64,000 nucleotides of DNA from Frateuria edaphi (GTDB lineage: Bacteria; Pseudomonadota; Gammaproteobacteria; Xanthomonadales; Rhodanobacteraceae): the NCBI RefSeq assembly GCF_021117405.1, contig NZ_CP088251.1, forward strand, positions 868,001 to 932,000. The letters are read 5' to 3'. The notes beneath the pieces were generated by a model. The model did not search any database. It saw nothing but the letters and a program-made list of their open reading frames with translations, and was not told where the DNA came from. Made by a program: the position numbers and the translations under genes. How positions within the stretch are numbered: position 1 is the first letter of the stretch; the number at the start of each line of letters is the position of its first letter. Below are positions 27,439 through 37,687 of the stretch, one piece after another.

Positions 27439-27561
27439 GATGTGGCCTCTCCATGGGTGACGTCGGCGCATGGTAGCGGCAGCCGCGCGCGACGTGCTTT
27501 AAAGGGCCCGGTACGACCCCATGTGGGATAGTCATCCCTTTCGCCCAAGGTTGCCGGCTCC

Positions 27562-29001
27562 ATGGATTCACTCATTGCCCACGTAGAGAACAAGCTGCTG
27601 GCCCCCGGCGGCCTGGTTACCACCGACCTCGAGCGCGTGTTTGCGCAGCTGATGGGGCCGGACATCGACGCGGCGGACCTGTACTTCCAGCATTCGCGCA
27701 GCGAGTCGTGGTTGCTTGAGGAAGGCATCGTCAAGGACGGCAGCCATTCGATCGAACAAGGCGTAGGCGTACGCGCCATCAGTGGCGAGAAGACCGGTTT
27801 CGCATATTCCGACGAGATCGTGCTGCCGCAGTTGCTGGAGGCTTCCAAGGCCGCGCGCGCGATCGCCCAGGGCGGGCAGGGCGCCGGCAAGCCGCTGGCG
27901 CTCAACGGCGCGCGGTCGCTCTATCCGGCGCTGGACCCGGTCGAGAGCCTGCCCAATGCCGACAAGATCGCGCTGCTGCGCGAGGTGGACGCCTGGGCGC
28001 GCTCGCGCGATCCGCGCGTCAAGCAGGTGATCGTGAGTCTGGCCGCGACCATGGACACCGTGCTGGTGGCCGGCGCCGACGGTACCCTGGCGGCGGACGT
28101 GCGCCCGCTGGTGCGATTGAACGTGCAGGTGATCGCCGAAGCCAACGGCCGTCGCGAGCAGGGCAGCGGCGGCGGCGGGGGACGCTACGGCTATCGCGAG
28201 CTGATCGAGAACGGCCGCGCGCTGGCCTTCGCCGAAGAGGCGGTGCGCCAGGCGCTGGTCAACCTCGATTCGGTCGATGCCCCGGCCGGGCAGATGACCG
28301 TCGTGCTCGGCCCCGGCTGGCCCGGCGTGCTGCTGCACGAGGCGATCGGCCACGGCCTGGAGGGCGACTTCAACCGCAAGGGCAGCTCGGCGTTCGCCGG
28401 CCGCCTCGGCCAGCGCGTGGCCGCGCCCGGCGTCACCGTGGTCGACGACGGCACGCTGCCCAACCGTCGCGGCTCGCTCAGCGTGGACGACGAGGGCACG
28501 CCGACCGAATGCACGACGCTGATCGAGGACGGCATCCTGGTGGGCTACATGCAGGACAAGTTGAACGCGCGCCTGATGGGCATGAAGCCGACCGGCAACG
28601 GCCGACGCGAATCGTTCGCGCAGTTGCCGATGCCGCGCATGACCAACACCTACATGCGCGCCGGTTCGCACGATCCGGCCGAGATCATCGCCTCGGTGAA
28701 GCGCGGCCTTTACGCGGTCAACTTCGGCGGCGGGCAGGTCGATATCACCAGCGGCAAGTTCGTGTTCTCCGCCAGCGAGGCCTACCTGATCGAGGACGGC
28801 AAGATCACTGCCCCGGTCAAGGGCGCCACCCTGATCGGCGCCGGCCCGGAAGTGCTTACCCGCGTGTCCATGATCGGCAACGACCTCAAGCTCGACGAGG
28901 GCATCGGCGTGTGCGGGAAGGACGGCCAGAGCGTGCCGGTGGGTGTGGGCCAGCCGACGTTGAAAATCGACGGCATGACCGTGGGCGGCACCGCCGCCTG
29001 A
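27562..29001 (+). CDS. tldD: Metalloprotease TldD
   Basis: The 479-residue protein has the TldD zinc motif [18 protein letters not shown] at about residues 258-275. It also has the conserved C-terminal [23 protein letters not shown] region. With TldE/PmbA, it processes unfolded peptides such as microcin B17 precursors and antitoxins. TldE is not in the window. The gene ends at a strong bidirectional terminator. Confidence 0.95.
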   Translation: MDSLIAHVENKLLAPGGLVTTDLERVFAQLMGPDIDAADLYFQHSRSESWLLEEGIVKDGSHSIEQGVGVRAISGEKTGFAYSDEIVLPQLLEASKAARAIAQGGQGAGKPLALNGARSLYPALDPVESLPNADKIALLREVDAWARSRDPRVKQVIVSLAATMDTVLVAGADGTLAADVRPLVRLNVQVIAEANGRREQGSGGGGGRYGYRELIENGRALAFAEEAVRQALVNLDSVDAPAGQMTVVLGPGWPGVLLHEAIGHGLEGDFNRKGSSAFAGRLGQRVAAPGVTVVDDGTLPNRRGSLSVDDEGTPTECTTLIEDGILVGYMQDKLNARLMGMKPTGNGRRESFAQLPMPRMTNTYMRAGSHDPAEIIASVKRGLYAVNFGGGQVDITSGKFVFSASEAYLIEDGKITAPVKGATLIGAGPEVLTRVSMIGNDLKLDEGIGVCGKDGQSVPVGVGQPTLKIDGMTVGGTAA

Positions 29002-29082
29002 CGTACGATTACCCCTTCTCCAGAGAGAGGATTGGGTGAGGCCAGGCTTGCCGGAAGCAGAGCGGGGCCAAATCCAGCGCAT

Positions 29083-29115
29083 AAAAAAACACCGGCGCGA
29101 GGCCGGTGTTTTTTT
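29083..29115. terminator. Bidirectional terminator between tldD and the H-NS-like gene
   Basis: AAAAAAACACCGGC (29083-29096) pairs perfectly with GCCGGTGTTTTTTT (29102-29115) around the loop GCGAG. The A run and T run make it function on either strand. It lies between convergent genes. Confidence 0.92.
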
Positions 29116-29135
29116 ACTTCATTGCAGCCGTCGGA

Positions 29136-29456
29136 TCAGATCGCCAGATCCTTTTCCTTCTTGCCGGCCTTCAGCGCATCGTTGAACCAGCGCGGGCGCT
29201 TGCCGCGGCCGGACCAGGTCTGTTCCGCATTGGCCGGGTTGCGATACTTCGGCGCCACCGTGCCGGTGCTGCGGCGGGCCTTGCGGGTGCCGCCGAAGAT
29301 GTCTTCCATGTTGTAGCCCTCGGCCTTGACCATGGCATGGATCTTCTCGCGCAGCTTGGCGACCTTCTCCTTGCGCAGCTCGTTCTGGCGCACCTGCGCC
29401 TTGCTGATCAGTTCATTGAGCTGGTTGTGATTGAGGTTCTTGATGTCGACTGCCAT
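29136..29456 (-). CDS. H-NS-family nucleoid-associated protein
   Basis: The 106-residue protein has a coiled-coil N-terminal half (about 8-50, LNELISKAQVRQNELRKEKV). The C-terminal DNA-binding motif NAEQTWSGRGKRPRW is equivalent to TWxGxGRxP. It probably silences AT-rich DNA and regulates surface and virulence traits, like XrvA-type proteins in Xanthomonas. ATG 29456 is chosen by length and the usual start MAVDI. A 10-bp palindrome TCCCGCGGGA (29575-29584) and a weak promoter candidate (TTGCAA 29557-29562, GAGAAT 29533-29538 on the minus strand) lie upstream. Confidence 0.92.
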   Translation of the reverse strand: MAVDIKNLNHNQLNELISKAQVRQNELRKEKVAKLREKIHAMVKAEGYNMEDIFGGTRKARRSTGTVAPKYRNPANAEQTWSGRGKRPRWFNDALKAGKKEKDLAI

Positions 29457-29636
29457 GCGTGGGCTCCCGGATAAGTCTTCGATTATGTGTTTTCTGCCTC
29501 TCGTCATGAGAGCGGTGCTTCCTGTCGGAGGCATTCTCGCCCAATGACGGGGACGATTGCAAAACGGCCGATTATCCCGCGGGACGGAATAATGCGATCC
29601 ACCGCATAAAAACCGCCCCGGTTCATTGCCAAACCC

Positions 29637-29663
29637 GGCGGCACGGTAATTCACCGTGCCGCC
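29637..29663 (-). terminator. Strong inverted repeat after proS
   Basis: GGCGGCACGGT (29637-29647) and ACCGTGCCGCC (29653-29663) form an 11-bp perfect stem with a 5-nt loop, 16 nt downstream of the proS stop. No T run follows, so it may act with Rho or protect the 3' end rather than terminate on its own. Confidence 0.5.
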
Positions 29664-29679
29664 GGATCGCCACTTACTT

Positions 29680-31377
29680 TTACGCCAGCAATGTGAACAA
29701 TTCGTCCTCGGTAATGGCGCGGTTTTCCGATTCCGAGCGTCGACGGTATTCGAGCGTACCGGCAGCCAGGCCCCGCTCGCTTACCACGACGCGGTGCGGA
29801 ATGCCGATCAATTCCAAGTCGGCAAACATCTGGCCGGGGCGTAATCCACGGTCGTCCAGGACCGTTTCGATACCGCGTTCCTCGAGCTTGCGGTAGAGGG
29901 TTTCGGCAGCCGCGCGCACGTCGGGCAGGTTCTTCGGGTTGATGATGCAGACCGCTACCCGCCAGGGCGCCATGGTTTCCGGCCAGATAATGCCGGCCTC
30001 GTCGTGCGATTGCTCGATCGCGGCGGCCACGATGCGGCTCACGCCGATACCGTAACAACCCATCATCATCACCTGCGCCTTGCCCTGGTCGTCCAGTACC
30101 GTGGCACCCAGTGCCTGGGCGTATTTCTGGCCCAACTGGAAAATGTGGCCGACCTCGATGCCACGGGCCAGGCGCAGCGTGCCCTGACCGTCGGGGGAAG
30201 GATCGCCCTCGACCACCTGGCGGATGTCCTCTACGCGGGTAATACGCGCGTCGCGTTCCCAGTTGGCGCCGGTGTAATGGGTGCCGTCGGCATTGCCACC
30301 GCAGACGAAATCGGCCAGCACCGCGGCACTGCGGTCGACGATTACCGGGATCGTATCGGGCAGGCCGACCGGGCCGATGAAGCCGGGGCGCGTGCCGGTC
30401 GCGGCGAGAATCTCTTCTTCCGTGGCGAGCACCGGCTCATCCGGCAATTCGGCCAGTTTGCCGGCCTTGATCTCGTTGATCTCGTGGTCGCCGCGGAGGC
30501 AGAGCGCCACCAAGCCCTCGCGACCGCGGACCAGCAAGGTCTTGACGCACCGCTGGGGCGGGACGCCCAGGAAGGCGCTGACCTCGGCGATCGTCTTTTG
30601 CGTGGGCGTGTCTACGCGCTCGAGCGCTGCCTGCGCGGCAGGGCGCCCGACGGCGGGAGCCAGGGCTTCGGCCTTTTCGATATTGGCGGCGTAATCGGAG
30701 CCGTCGGAGAACGCGATCGCATCCTCACCGGAATCGGCGAGCACCTGGAATTCATGGCTGGCGTTGCCGCCGATCGCGCCGGTGTCCGCCTGTACGGCGC
30801 GGAACGAAAGGCCGAGCCGCTCGAAAACGCGCGAATAGGCCTGGTACATCACCTCGTAGGTGTCGCCCAGCGATTCGGGCGAGAGATGGAAGGAATAGGC
30901 ATCCTTCATCAGGAATTCGCGCGCGCGCATCACGCCGAAGCGCGGGCGGATCTCGTCGCGGAACTTGGTCTGGATCTGATAGAAATTGACCGGCAGCTGT
31001 TTGTAGCTCTTCAGTTCGTTGCGGGCGAAGTCGGTAATGACTTCCTCGTGCGTGGGGCCGAAACAGAACTCCTGGTCCTTGCGATCCCGGATCTTCAACA
31101 GCTGGCCGCCGAACTTTTCCCAGCGGCCGGTCTCTTCCCACAACTCTTTGGGCTGTACCGCGGGCATCAGCAATTCGATCGCGCCGGCGCGGTTCATTTC
31201 CTCGCGAACCACGTTCTCGACCTTGCGCAGCACGCGCAGGCCCAGCGGCGTCCAGGTGTAGAGCCCGGAGGCGAGTTTGCGGATCATGCCGGCGCGCAGC
31301 ATCAGCCGATGGCTGGCGACTTCGGCGTCGGCGGGTACTTCCTTGACGGTGGCCAGGTGGAATTGGCTGAGGCGCAT
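29680..31377 (-). CDS. proS: Prolyl-tRNA synthetase
   Basis: The 565-residue class II enzyme has the bacterial-type layout. Motif 2 lies in the segment [21 protein letters not shown] (about residues 140-160). An inserted editing domain occupies about 225-400, and the anticodon domain is at the C terminus ([20 protein letters not shown]). It charges tRNA-Pro and clears mischarged Ala. ATG 31377 starts [19 protein letters not shown], the family start. Confidence 0.97.
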   Translation of the reverse strand: MRLSQFHLATVKEVPADAEVASHRLMLRAGMIRKLASGLYTWTPLGLRVLRKVENVVREEMNRAGAIELLMPAVQPKELWEETGRWEKFGGQLLKIRDRKDQEFCFGPTHEEVITDFARNELKSYKQLPVNFYQIQTKFRDEIRPRFGVMRAREFLMKDAYSFHLSPESLGDTYEVMYQAYSRVFERLGLSFRAVQADTGAIGGNASHEFQVLADSGEDAIAFSDGSDYAANIEKAEALAPAVGRPAAQAALERVDTPTQKTIAEVSAFLGVPPQRCVKTLLVRGREGLVALCLRGDHEINEIKAGKLAELPDEPVLATEEEILAATGTRPGFIGPVGLPDTIPVIVDRSAAVLADFVCGGNADGTHYTGANWERDARITRVEDIRQVVEGDPSPDGQGTLRLARGIEVGHIFQLGQKYAQALGATVLDDQGKAQVMMMGCYGIGVSRIVAAAIEQSHDEAGIIWPETMAPWRVAVCIINPKNLPDVRAAAETLYRKLEERGIETVLDDRGLRPGQMFADLELIGIPHRVVVSERGLAAGTLEYRRRSESENRAITEDELFTLLA

Positions 31378-31405
31378 GGCGGGTAATCCAGGGGCAAAGA
31401 GGCCG

Positions 31406-31434
31406 ATTATACGTGGGCCATCCCCGGCTTACGC
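31406..31434 (-). promoter_or_regulatory. Putative promoter of proS
   Basis: The minus strand reads TATAAT at 31411-31406, a perfect -10, 28 nt before the proS ATG. The -35 position (GCGTAA, 17-nt spacing) is poor, while TTGACG lies 22 nt away, too far for standard sigma-70 spacing. The call rests mainly on the -10 box. Confidence 0.4.
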
Positions 31435-31457
31435 GTCAAAGACGCCGGTGCAGAGTC

Positions 31458-31880
31458 CTACTGGCTGCAGAACTGCTGGTACTGCTGTTCGGCCAGCGCG
31501 ACCTGCTGGCTGCGCTGGGTCTCGTCCAGCGGCACCGACTTGCCATCCTGCTCGAGCACCACGCCTTCCTTGCCCTTGAGCAGGTCCAGGTTGGTCTTCA
31601 GCGAGGTGCACAGCTTGGCGCGATTTTCGGGCGTATTGGCCATCCCGCCGGTCCCTGCGGACGCAGCCTTGGCGGCAGTTGCAGGTGCGGTGGCGGCCGA
31701 CGGCGCAGGCGCCGCGGGCTGTTCCATGCCATTGGTGTCGATGCGGTTGTACCGGGTACCCTGCGGCGGCGGGGTCTCGGAGTAGTGCACGGTGCCGTGG
31801 GAATCGGTCCACTTGTACACCTGCGCGGCGATCGCGGGCGCGAGCAGTAGCAACACGAGGGCGAAGGGCAGGCGGCGCAT
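31458..31880 (-). CDS. Periplasmic DUF4124-domain protein
   Basis: The 140-residue protein has a signal peptide (about 1-18, cleaved near AIAA). The DUF4124 core QVYKWTDSHGTVHYSETPP comes directly after it. An Ala/Pro-rich linker and a C-terminal helix of about 60 residues with two Cys follow (KLCTSLK and QFCSQ). Function is unknown; related proteins are common in Xanthomonadales and Pseudomonas. It lies upstream of proS on the same strand, but proS has its own promoter-like site. Confidence 0.85.
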   Translation of the reverse strand: MRRLPFALVLLLLAPAIAAQVYKWTDSHGTVHYSETPPPQGTRYNRIDTNGMEQPAAPAPSAATAPATAAKAASAGTGGMANTPENRAKLCTSLKTNLDLLKGKEGVVLEQDGKSVPLDETQRSQQVALAEQQYQQFCSQ

Positions 31881-32004
31881 GGGATTCTCCGAGGGGCATG
31901 GGGCCCCGGCACTAGTTAACACTCCCAACGGCCGGACTCAAGCATGGCGGGGCCGTTGACGGGCGATGGTTTACACTCTCGCGCATTCCGTCACGGATCG
32001 TTGC

Positions 32005-32787
32005 ATGAGCGAGAACACGCCAGTCCGAACGCCCCGCCATCGGGGCATTTACCTGTTGCCGAACCTGTTCACCACGGCGGCGATGTTCGCCGGCTACTAC
32101 GCCGTGGTGGCGAGCATCGGCCATCGCTTCACCGAGGCCGCCATCGCCGTTTTCGTGGCCGCGGTGCTGGACGGCATGGACGGGCGCGTGGCGCGACTGA
32201 CCGGTACGCAGAGCGAATTCGGCGTGCAATACGACTCGCTGTCGGACCTGGTCAGCTTCGGCTTGGCGCCGTCGCTGGTGATGTACAACTGGTCGCTGTC
32301 CTCGCTGCGCGACTACGGGCTGGTCTGGGGCAAGATCGGCTGGGCCGCGGCGTTCCTCTATGCCGCTTGTGGCGCACTGCGCCTGGCGCGCTTCAACACC
32401 CAGGTCGGAGTGATCGACAAGCGCTACTTCCAGGGATTGGCCAGCCCGGCGGCGGCGGCGGTGTGCATGTCGTTCGTGTGGACCATGGAGAAGTTCCAGG
32501 TTCCCGGCCCGAGCCTGTGCTTCCTCACCCTGGCCATGGCGGTGGTCGTCGGCTTGCTGATGGTCAGCCGCTTCCGCTACTACAGCTTCAAGTCGCTGCC
32601 GATGGGCGAACGTGATCGCGTGCCGTTCCTTTGGGTGCTGGTGGCGGTGCTGGTCCTGGTGCCTTTCCTGATCGATCCGCCGCGGGTGCTGTTCGTGGTG
32701 TTCACGCTGTACCTGCTGTCCGGCCCAGTGGTGACGCTGTGGGGCCGCGCGGCCCATCGCCGGCGGACCCGTCGCGCCAGGCCATGA
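32005..32787 (+). CDS. pssA: CDP-diacylglycerol-serine O-phosphatidyltransferase
   Basis: The 260-residue membrane protein has the CDP-alcohol phosphotransferase motif DGRVARLTGTQSEFGVQYDS at about residues 56-75 (D-G-x2-A-R-x8-G-x3-D-x3-D). About six to eight spans follow, and the C terminus is basic. It makes phosphatidylserine, the precursor of phosphatidylethanolamine. ATG 32005 is preferred; an ATG at 31966 would add 13 residues. It overlaps the next gene by 4 nt. Confidence 0.93.
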   Translation: MSENTPVRTPRHRGIYLLPNLFTTAAMFAGYYAVVASIGHRFTEAAIAVFVAAVLDGMDGRVARLTGTQSEFGVQYDSLSDLVSFGLAPSLVMYNWSLSSLRDYGLVWGKIGWAAAFLYAACGALRLARFNTQVGVIDKRYFQGLASPAAAAVCMSFVWTMEKFQVPGPSLCFLTLAMAVVVGLLMVSRFRYYSFKSLPMGERDRVPFLWVLVAVLVLVPFLIDPPRVLFVVFTLYLLSGPVVTLWGRAAHRRRTRRARP

Positions 32788-33272
32788 GCCCGGCGCCGGC
32801 CAGCCGCGGACCCGTCTCGCGCCGCACGAGGGTCTTGCGCGTGCTCGGCGTGACGCCATGGGTGCGCCGCGCGACCGCGGAAGCGCAGACGGCCGAGCCC
32901 AACGAGGCGCTTGCGGAGCCCATGGCGCCACCAGCTTCCTGCGTGGTGCTGTTGCCGGACGGTTGCGTCGCGCGTGAGCTGGACCTGCTTGGCCGCGCCT
33001 TGGCCGCCTATGGTCCCGGGCTTGCGCGCGCCGGGCGGATCACGGTCAGGGATGGGCGGCCCACCGCCACGGTGCCGCCAGTGCGCGCCTACCTCGTGTT
33101 CGGCCAGGCGCAGGCGCACGCGCTGGGGCGTGAGCTGCCCGCAGCTGTGATGAACCAGGCGCAGATCGTGCTGGCCGACGAGCCGCACGAGGTGCTCGTC
33201 AACGGTGCCGGCAAGCGCAGGCTGTGGACCGCGCTGCGCCAACTGCGGCGTGCGCTGGCGGGAGGTGCGTAA
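32784..33272 (+). CDS. Probable DNA polymerase III psi subunit (HolD-like)
   Basis: The 162-residue protein is not recognisable at once. However, its segment LRVLGVTPWVRRA matches the N terminus of E. coli HolD (LGITQWSLRRP). Its tail NGAGKRRLWTALRQLRRAL resembles the end of HolD, where an Ala/Lys-rich loop precedes a short helix with LW. In E. coli, holD overlaps rimI directly, and here the gene ends at the first base of the rimI ATG. HolD links the clamp loader to chi and SSB. An Ala/Glu-rich linker (about 33-50) is extra. The call rests on weak similarity plus synteny. Confidence 0.6.
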   Translation: MSPAPASRGPVSRRTRVLRVLGVTPWVRRATAEAQTAEPNEALAEPMAPPASCVVLLPDGCVARELDLLGRALAAYGPGLARAGRITVRDGRPTATVPPVRAYLVFGQAQAHALGRELPAAVMNQAQIVLADEPHEVLVNGAGKRRLWTALRQLRRALAGGA

Positions 33273-33748
33273 TGGTCGCGGTGGCACGTCCGCGCATCGA
33301 GATCCGTGCGATGCGGCGCGAGGACGTGGCCGCGGTCAGTGCGCTCGAAAGCGCGTCCTACGATTTCCCCTGGTCGTCCGGCATTTTCAGTGACTGCCTG
33401 AAGGCCGGGCATCCGTGCTGGGTGTTGTGTTGCGAGGGCGACGTGGCCGGCTACGGAATCCTCTCGGTGGCCGCCGGCGAAGCGCACGTGCTCAACCTTT
33501 GCATCGGCCCTGCCTGGCGCGGCCGCGGCCTGGGCCGGCACCTGCTCGGCCGGTTGCTCGACGTGGCGCGCTGGAGCGGCGCCGAGCGGGTGTTCCTGGA
33601 GGTACGCCCGTCCAACCCGGTGGCGCAGGAACTCTACGCCTCGGTCGGCTTCAAGGAGATCGGCCGGCGCCCGCGTTATTACCCGGCCAAGTGCGGGCGC
33701 GAGGATGCGATCGTGATGGCGCTGGATCGGGAGTCGGCGTCCCTGTAG
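33272..33748 (+). CDS. rimI: Ribosomal protein S18-alanine N-acetyltransferase
   Basis: The 158-residue GNAT protein has the acetyl-CoA motif AWRGRGLGRHLLGRLLD (about 82-98). The C-terminal EVRPSNPVAQELYASVGF and RRPRYYP are typical of RimI, which acetylates the N terminus of S18. ATG 33272 overlaps the previous stop by 1 nt, with GGAGG upstream. The stop TAG is part of a REP-like element. Confidence 0.93.
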   Translation: MVAVARPRIEIRAMRREDVAAVSALESASYDFPWSSGIFSDCLKAGHPCWVLCCEGDVAGYGILSVAAGEAHVLNLCIGPAWRGRGLGRHLLGRLLDVARWSGAERVFLEVRPSNPVAQELYASVGFKEIGRRPRYYPAKCGREDAIVMALDRESASL

Positions 33749-33771
33749 GAGCGCACCCCTGCGCGCGACCG
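33745..33771. repeat. REP-like element carrying the rimI stop codon
   Basis: GTAGGAGCGC and GCGCGCGACC flank ACCCCT and form an imperfect palindrome. The TAG at 33746-33748 is the rimI stop. A similar element with CGCACAGGT further right recurs at 44802, and a core copy occurs at 46356. It lies between convergent rimI and valS. Confidence 0.65.
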
Positions 33772-33806
33772 GATCATCCCGCACAGGTGTACTCCACACA
33801 TCCGGC

Positions 33807-36638
33807 TCAGCCCAGCTTGCGCGCCTGTTCCCTCAGCGCTTCGAGCTGCGTGCCCCAGTCCACGATCCGCTGGCGCTCCTGCGTCACCACCTCGGCCGGT
33901 GCGTTGGCCACGAAGTTGGCGTTGCCCAGCTTGCCCTCGCACTTCCTGATCTCGCCCTCGATGCGCGCGATCTCCTTGGCCAGGCGCGCCTTTTCGGCGG
34001 TGAGGTCGATCAACCCCGCCAGCGGGATCAGCACGCGCAGGCTGCCGACCACCGCCGCGGCCGACGCCGGCTCGTCGGCACCCGGTTCGATCCACTGCGG
34101 CGCCTCGGTGCGTGCAAGGAAAGCGATCTGCGCGGCGAACTTGGCCGTGCGCGAGCGGTCGGCCGCGTCGCCGTCGGCCAGCAGCAGCGGAATGGTCTTG
34201 CCCGGCGCGATGTTCATTTCCGAGCGGATGCGGCGGATGCCCGAGAGCACCGCCTTGAACCATTCGATCTCTGCGCTGGCGGTGGTGTCATTCCCTGCGA
34301 GCTTGTGAACCTCGGGCCACGGCCGCTCCATGATGCTGGATGCGCCGATGCCCAGCCGCGGAGCCACCGACTGCCAGATTTCCTCGGTGATGAACGGAAT
34401 CACCGGATGCAGCGCGCGCAGCACGGCTTCCAGCACCCCCAGCAGCGTGTGGCGAGTGGAGGCGGCGGCCTGCGCGTCGTCGCCGTTGAGCGCCGGCTTG
34501 GACAGCTCCAGGAACCAGTCGCAGTACTCGTTCCAGACGAACTCGTAGATCGCCTGCGCCAACAGGTCGAACCGGTAAGTGGCGAAGTGTTCCTCCACTT
34601 CGGTCAACGTCTGCTTGAGCCGCGTCAGGATCCAGCGCTCCGCCTCGGTGGCCGGCCAGCCTGCGGGTGCCGGAATCTCCCCCTCGGGCAGGTTTATCAA
34701 CACGAACCGTGCCGCGTTCCACAACTTGTTGCAGAACGCCTTGTAGCCTTCGGCGCGCTTGATGTCGAAGTTGATCGTGCGGCTGTAGCTGGCCAGCGCC
34801 GCGAACGTGAAACGCAGCGCATCGGTGCCGATCGAGGGGATGCCCTGCGGGTAATCCTTGCGGATGCGCTTCTCCACCTTCTCCCGCACCTGCGGGATCA
34901 GCAGCGAGCGCGTGGACTTCTCCACCAGCGGTTCCAGCTCGATGCCGTCGATCAGGTCCAGCGGGTCGAGCGTGTTGCCCTTGGACTTGGACATCTTCTG
35001 GCCCTCGGCGTCGCGCACGATGGCGTTGATGTAGACCTCGCGGAAGGGCACTTGCTTCGTGAAGTACAGGGTCGCCATCACCATGCGCGCGACCCAGAAG
35101 AAAATGATGTCGAAGCCGGTGACCAGCACCGCGCTGGGCAGGAACAGCTTGTCCTGCTCCCAGTTGGCGACGATCTCGCCGCGCTCGTTCCTGACCGGCC
35201 CCTGCATCGGCCAGCCGAGCGTGGAGAAGGGCCACAACGCGGAGGAGAACCAGGTGTCGAGCACGTCCTCGTCCTGGCGAAGTCCACCCACCGGCGGGGC
35301 GGTGGCGTGACGACGGGCATCGGCCTCGTCCTCGCCGACGAAGATGTTGCCCGCCTCGTCGTACCACGCGGGAATGCGATGGCCCCACCAGAGCTGGCGG
35401 CTGATGCACCAGTCCTGGATGTTGTCCAGCCACTGCGTGTAGGTGGTGGTCCAGTTCTCCGGCACGAAGCGGATGTCACCCGAACGGACCGCTTCGAGCG
35501 CCGGCTCGGTGATCGCCGTGCGGCCACCCGGGCGGCCATCGGCCAGCACCTCGGAGGTGAGATCGACGAACCACTGGTCGGTCAGCATCGGTTCGATCAC
35601 CGCGTCCGAGCGCTGGCTGACCGGCACCTGCAGCTTGTGGGGTTTGCTCTCGACCAGCAGGCCCGCGGCTTCCAGGTCGGCCAGCACCGCCTTGCGCGCC
35701 TCGTACCGGTCCAGACCGCGATATTTCTCCGGCGCGTTCTCGTTGACCCTGGCGTCGAGCGTGAAGATGTTGATCGGCGCCAGCTTGTGCCGCTGGCCGA
35801 TCGCGTAGTCGTTGAAGTCGTGAGCCGGGGTGATCTTCACGCAGCCGGTGCCGAAATCGCGATCGACGTAGTCGTCGGCGATGACCGGAATCTGCCGGCC
35901 GGAAAGCGGCAGGTGCAGCATCGAGCCGATCAGGTGCGCGTAACGCTCGTCCTCGGGGTGCACCGCCACCGCGACGTCGCCCAGCATGGTTTCCGGGCGC
36001 GTCGTGGCGACCACCACGGAGCCGGCGCCATCGGCGGTCATGTAGCGGATCGACCACATGTGGCCGTCGCGCTCGACGTTGTTGACCTCCAGGTCCGACA
36101 CCGCCGTGCCCAGCGCCGGGTCCCAGTTCACCAGGCGGTTGCCGCGGTAGATCAGGCCGTCGCGGTACCACTGCACGAACACCTTGCGCACCGCGGCCGA
36201 GAGACCCTCGTCCATGGTGAAGCGCTCGCGCGACCAGTCGGCGGCCACGCCCAGGCGGCGCATCTGGTTGGTGATGGTGGAACCGGATTCCTCCTTCCAC
36301 TGCCACACGCGCTCGATGAAGGGCTCGCGGCCCAGGTCATGCCGTGACTTGCCCTCGGCGGCGAGCTGGTTCTCCACGATCTTCTGCGTGGCGATGCCGG
36401 CGTGGTCGGTGCCCACCTGCCACAGCGTGTTCATGCCGCGCATGCGCTGGTAGCGGATCAGCATGTCCATCACGGTCTGCTGGAACGCGTGGCCCATGTG
36501 CAGCGTGCCGGTCACGTTCGGCGGCGGCAGCAGGATGCAGTAGGGCTCGCCGTGGCCGGCGGGTTTGAACGCCCCGCGCTCTTCCCAATGGGCATACCAC
36601 TTCGATTCGATCTGGCCGGGTTCGAAACTCTTGTCCAT
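33807..36638 (-). CDS. valS: Valyl-tRNA synthetase
   Basis: The 943-residue class I enzyme has the HIGH-type motif [11 protein letters not shown] near residue 45 and KMSKSKGN near residue 550. An editing domain lies between them, and the C-terminal coiled-coil arm has [17 protein letters not shown]. It charges tRNA-Val. ATG 36638 ([20 protein letters not shown]) is the family start. Confidence 0.97.
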   Translation of the reverse strand: MDKSFEPGQIESKWYAHWEERGAFKPAGHGEPYCILLPPPNVTGTLHMGHAFQQTVMDMLIRYQRMRGMNTLWQVGTDHAGIATQKIVENQLAAEGKSRHDLGREPFIERVWQWKEESGSTITNQMRRLGVAADWSRERFTMDEGLSAAVRKVFVQWYRDGLIYRGNRLVNWDPALGTAVSDLEVNNVERDGHMWSIRYMTADGAGSVVVATTRPETMLGDVAVAVHPEDERYAHLIGSMLHLPLSGRQIPVIADDYVDRDFGTGCVKITPAHDFNDYAIGQRHKLAPINIFTLDARVNENAPEKYRGLDRYEARKAVLADLEAAGLLVESKPHKLQVPVSQRSDAVIEPMLTDQWFVDLTSEVLADGRPGGRTAITEPALEAVRSGDIRFVPENWTTTYTQWLDNIQDWCISRQLWWGHRIPAWYDEAGNIFVGEDEADARRHATAPPVGGLRQDEDVLDTWFSSALWPFSTLGWPMQGPVRNERGEIVANWEQDKLFLPSAVLVTGFDIIFFWVARMVMATLYFTKQVPFREVYINAIVRDAEGQKMSKSKGNTLDPLDLIDGIELEPLVEKSTRSLLIPQVREKVEKRIRKDYPQGIPSIGTDALRFTFAALASYSRTINFDIKRAEGYKAFCNKLWNAARFVLINLPEGEIPAPAGWPATEAERWILTRLKQTLTEVEEHFATYRFDLLAQAIYEFVWNEYCDWFLELSKPALNGDDAQAAASTRHTLLGVLEAVLRALHPVIPFITEEIWQSVAPRLGIGASSIMERPWPEVHKLAGNDTTASAEIEWFKAVLSGIRRIRSEMNIAPGKTIPLLLADGDAADRSRTAKFAAQIAFLARTEAPQWIEPGADEPASAAAVVGSLRVLIPLAGLIDLTAEKARLAKEIARIEGEIRKCEGKLGNANFVANAPAEVVTQERQRIVDWGTQLEALREQARKLG

Positions 36639-36691
36639 CGGGGGCTCGCGATGCGCACCGTGCGGCGCGCGCGTCAGGGAAGGTGAGCCGG

Positions 36692-36720
36692 TGATTGTAC
36701 GGGGCGCGCGTGATCGCCCC
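36692..36720 (-). promoter_or_regulatory. Putative promoter of valS
   Basis: On the minus strand TTGGGG (36720-36715) and TACAAT (36697-36692) are separated by exactly 17 nt. They lie about 54 nt before the valS ATG. TACAAT matches the -10 consensus at 5 of 6 positions and the -35 at 3 of 6. Confidence 0.5.
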
Positions 36721-36815
36721 AAGCAGACCGTCCGCCGGCCAGTCTCACGCAGACAGCCGAAAGGCCCCGGCTCGTGACGAGCCAGGGCTCCGGATGGGCC
36801 AGATCACGGCCGAAG

Positions 36816-37580
36816 CTAGGCCACGAAGGCGTCGGCCAGCGACGCCGCGTGTACAGGAGGCACGGCCTGCTGTTGCTCGTGCTGCTCCACCTGTACGCGC
36901 GTCAGGCGGGTCACGACCAGCAGGAACAGCGCCGCGGCGCACAGGTTCAGGCCCTGCCCACCGATCAGCAGCAACTGCTGGGTATGCAGCCCATCGAACG
37001 TGTGCTCGGGCTTCAGGTACTGCGTGACGAACCAGTAGGACAGGTTGCCGGCGATCCAGAAGACCCACCACAGGCGAAGCAGCGACGGCGTGCCGAGCTT
37101 CTGCCAGCGCGTCGGTGCCTGGGAACCCAGCCAGATCTGCGTCATCGCGCGCAACGGCCGCACCAGGTTCATGACCGGGACCGCGTACCAGCCAACTGCC
37201 CAACCGGGCGAGTCGTCCAGGCCCCTGGCCCCAAGCGCACGGACATTGCAGGCCATCCGGTACACCCAGCAGCCGGCCCAAATGTAGCAGGCCAGCATGA
37301 GCACCAGTTGCAGGCGGAACAGGTTCAGTTGCAGCCAGCCGGCCCCCGCCAGCTTGTCCTGCAGTGTCGCGGTGATCCCGCTGTCGATGCCCTGCTGGAG
37401 CAGCTGCAGCCCGTAGGCCATGACGCCGAGGACCGCCAGCGTCAGCAGGACGAAGGCCCCGATCACGCCCCGGACCCCATTGCCGAGTGAGTTCGGAGAG
37501 CGAAAGACGTATTGCCCCGATGGCGCCGAAGATTGGCTCGTGACCGAGCCTGGCGTGCTGAAAGGATTGACTCGCGACAT
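36816..37580 (-). CDS. DUF4328-type membrane protein
   Basis: The 254-residue protein has six predicted spans (for example about 35-58, 84-104, 167-186, 210-230). The DUF4328-like centre is VYRMACNVRALGARG followed by PGWAVGWYAVPVMNLVRPLR. The N terminus is polar, Ser/Pro-rich. Function is unknown. ATG 37580 has GGGGG upstream. The gene stands alone between valS and the hemE group; an inverted repeat (GGCTCG/CGAGCC, 36769-36783) follows it. Confidence 0.75.
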   Translation of the reverse strand: MSRVNPFSTPGSVTSQSSAPSGQYVFRSPNSLGNGVRGVIGAFVLLTLAVLGVMAYGLQLLQQGIDSGITATLQDKLAGAGWLQLNLFRLQLVLMLACYIWAGCWVYRMACNVRALGARGLDDSPGWAVGWYAVPVMNLVRPLRAMTQIWLGSQAPTRWQKLGTPSLLRLWWVFWIAGNLSYWFVTQYLKPEHTFDGLHTQQLLLIGGQGLNLCAAALFLLVVTRLTRVQVEQHEQQQAVPPVHAASLADAFVA

Positions 37581-37687
37581 AACGGCACCCCCATGCCTTT
37601 TTGCCGACCGGCCAGTCGCCGGCGGCCCCACTATGCGCCTGAGGTATGGACAGGGCAAGCGGGGGTATGGTAGGTGGGCGCTTCCCG

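Noticed and set aside
36769-36783. Terminator after the DUF4328 gene
   Set aside because: GGCTCG/CGAGCC forms a hairpin of only 6 bp without a T run; it is mentioned with the gene but not called.
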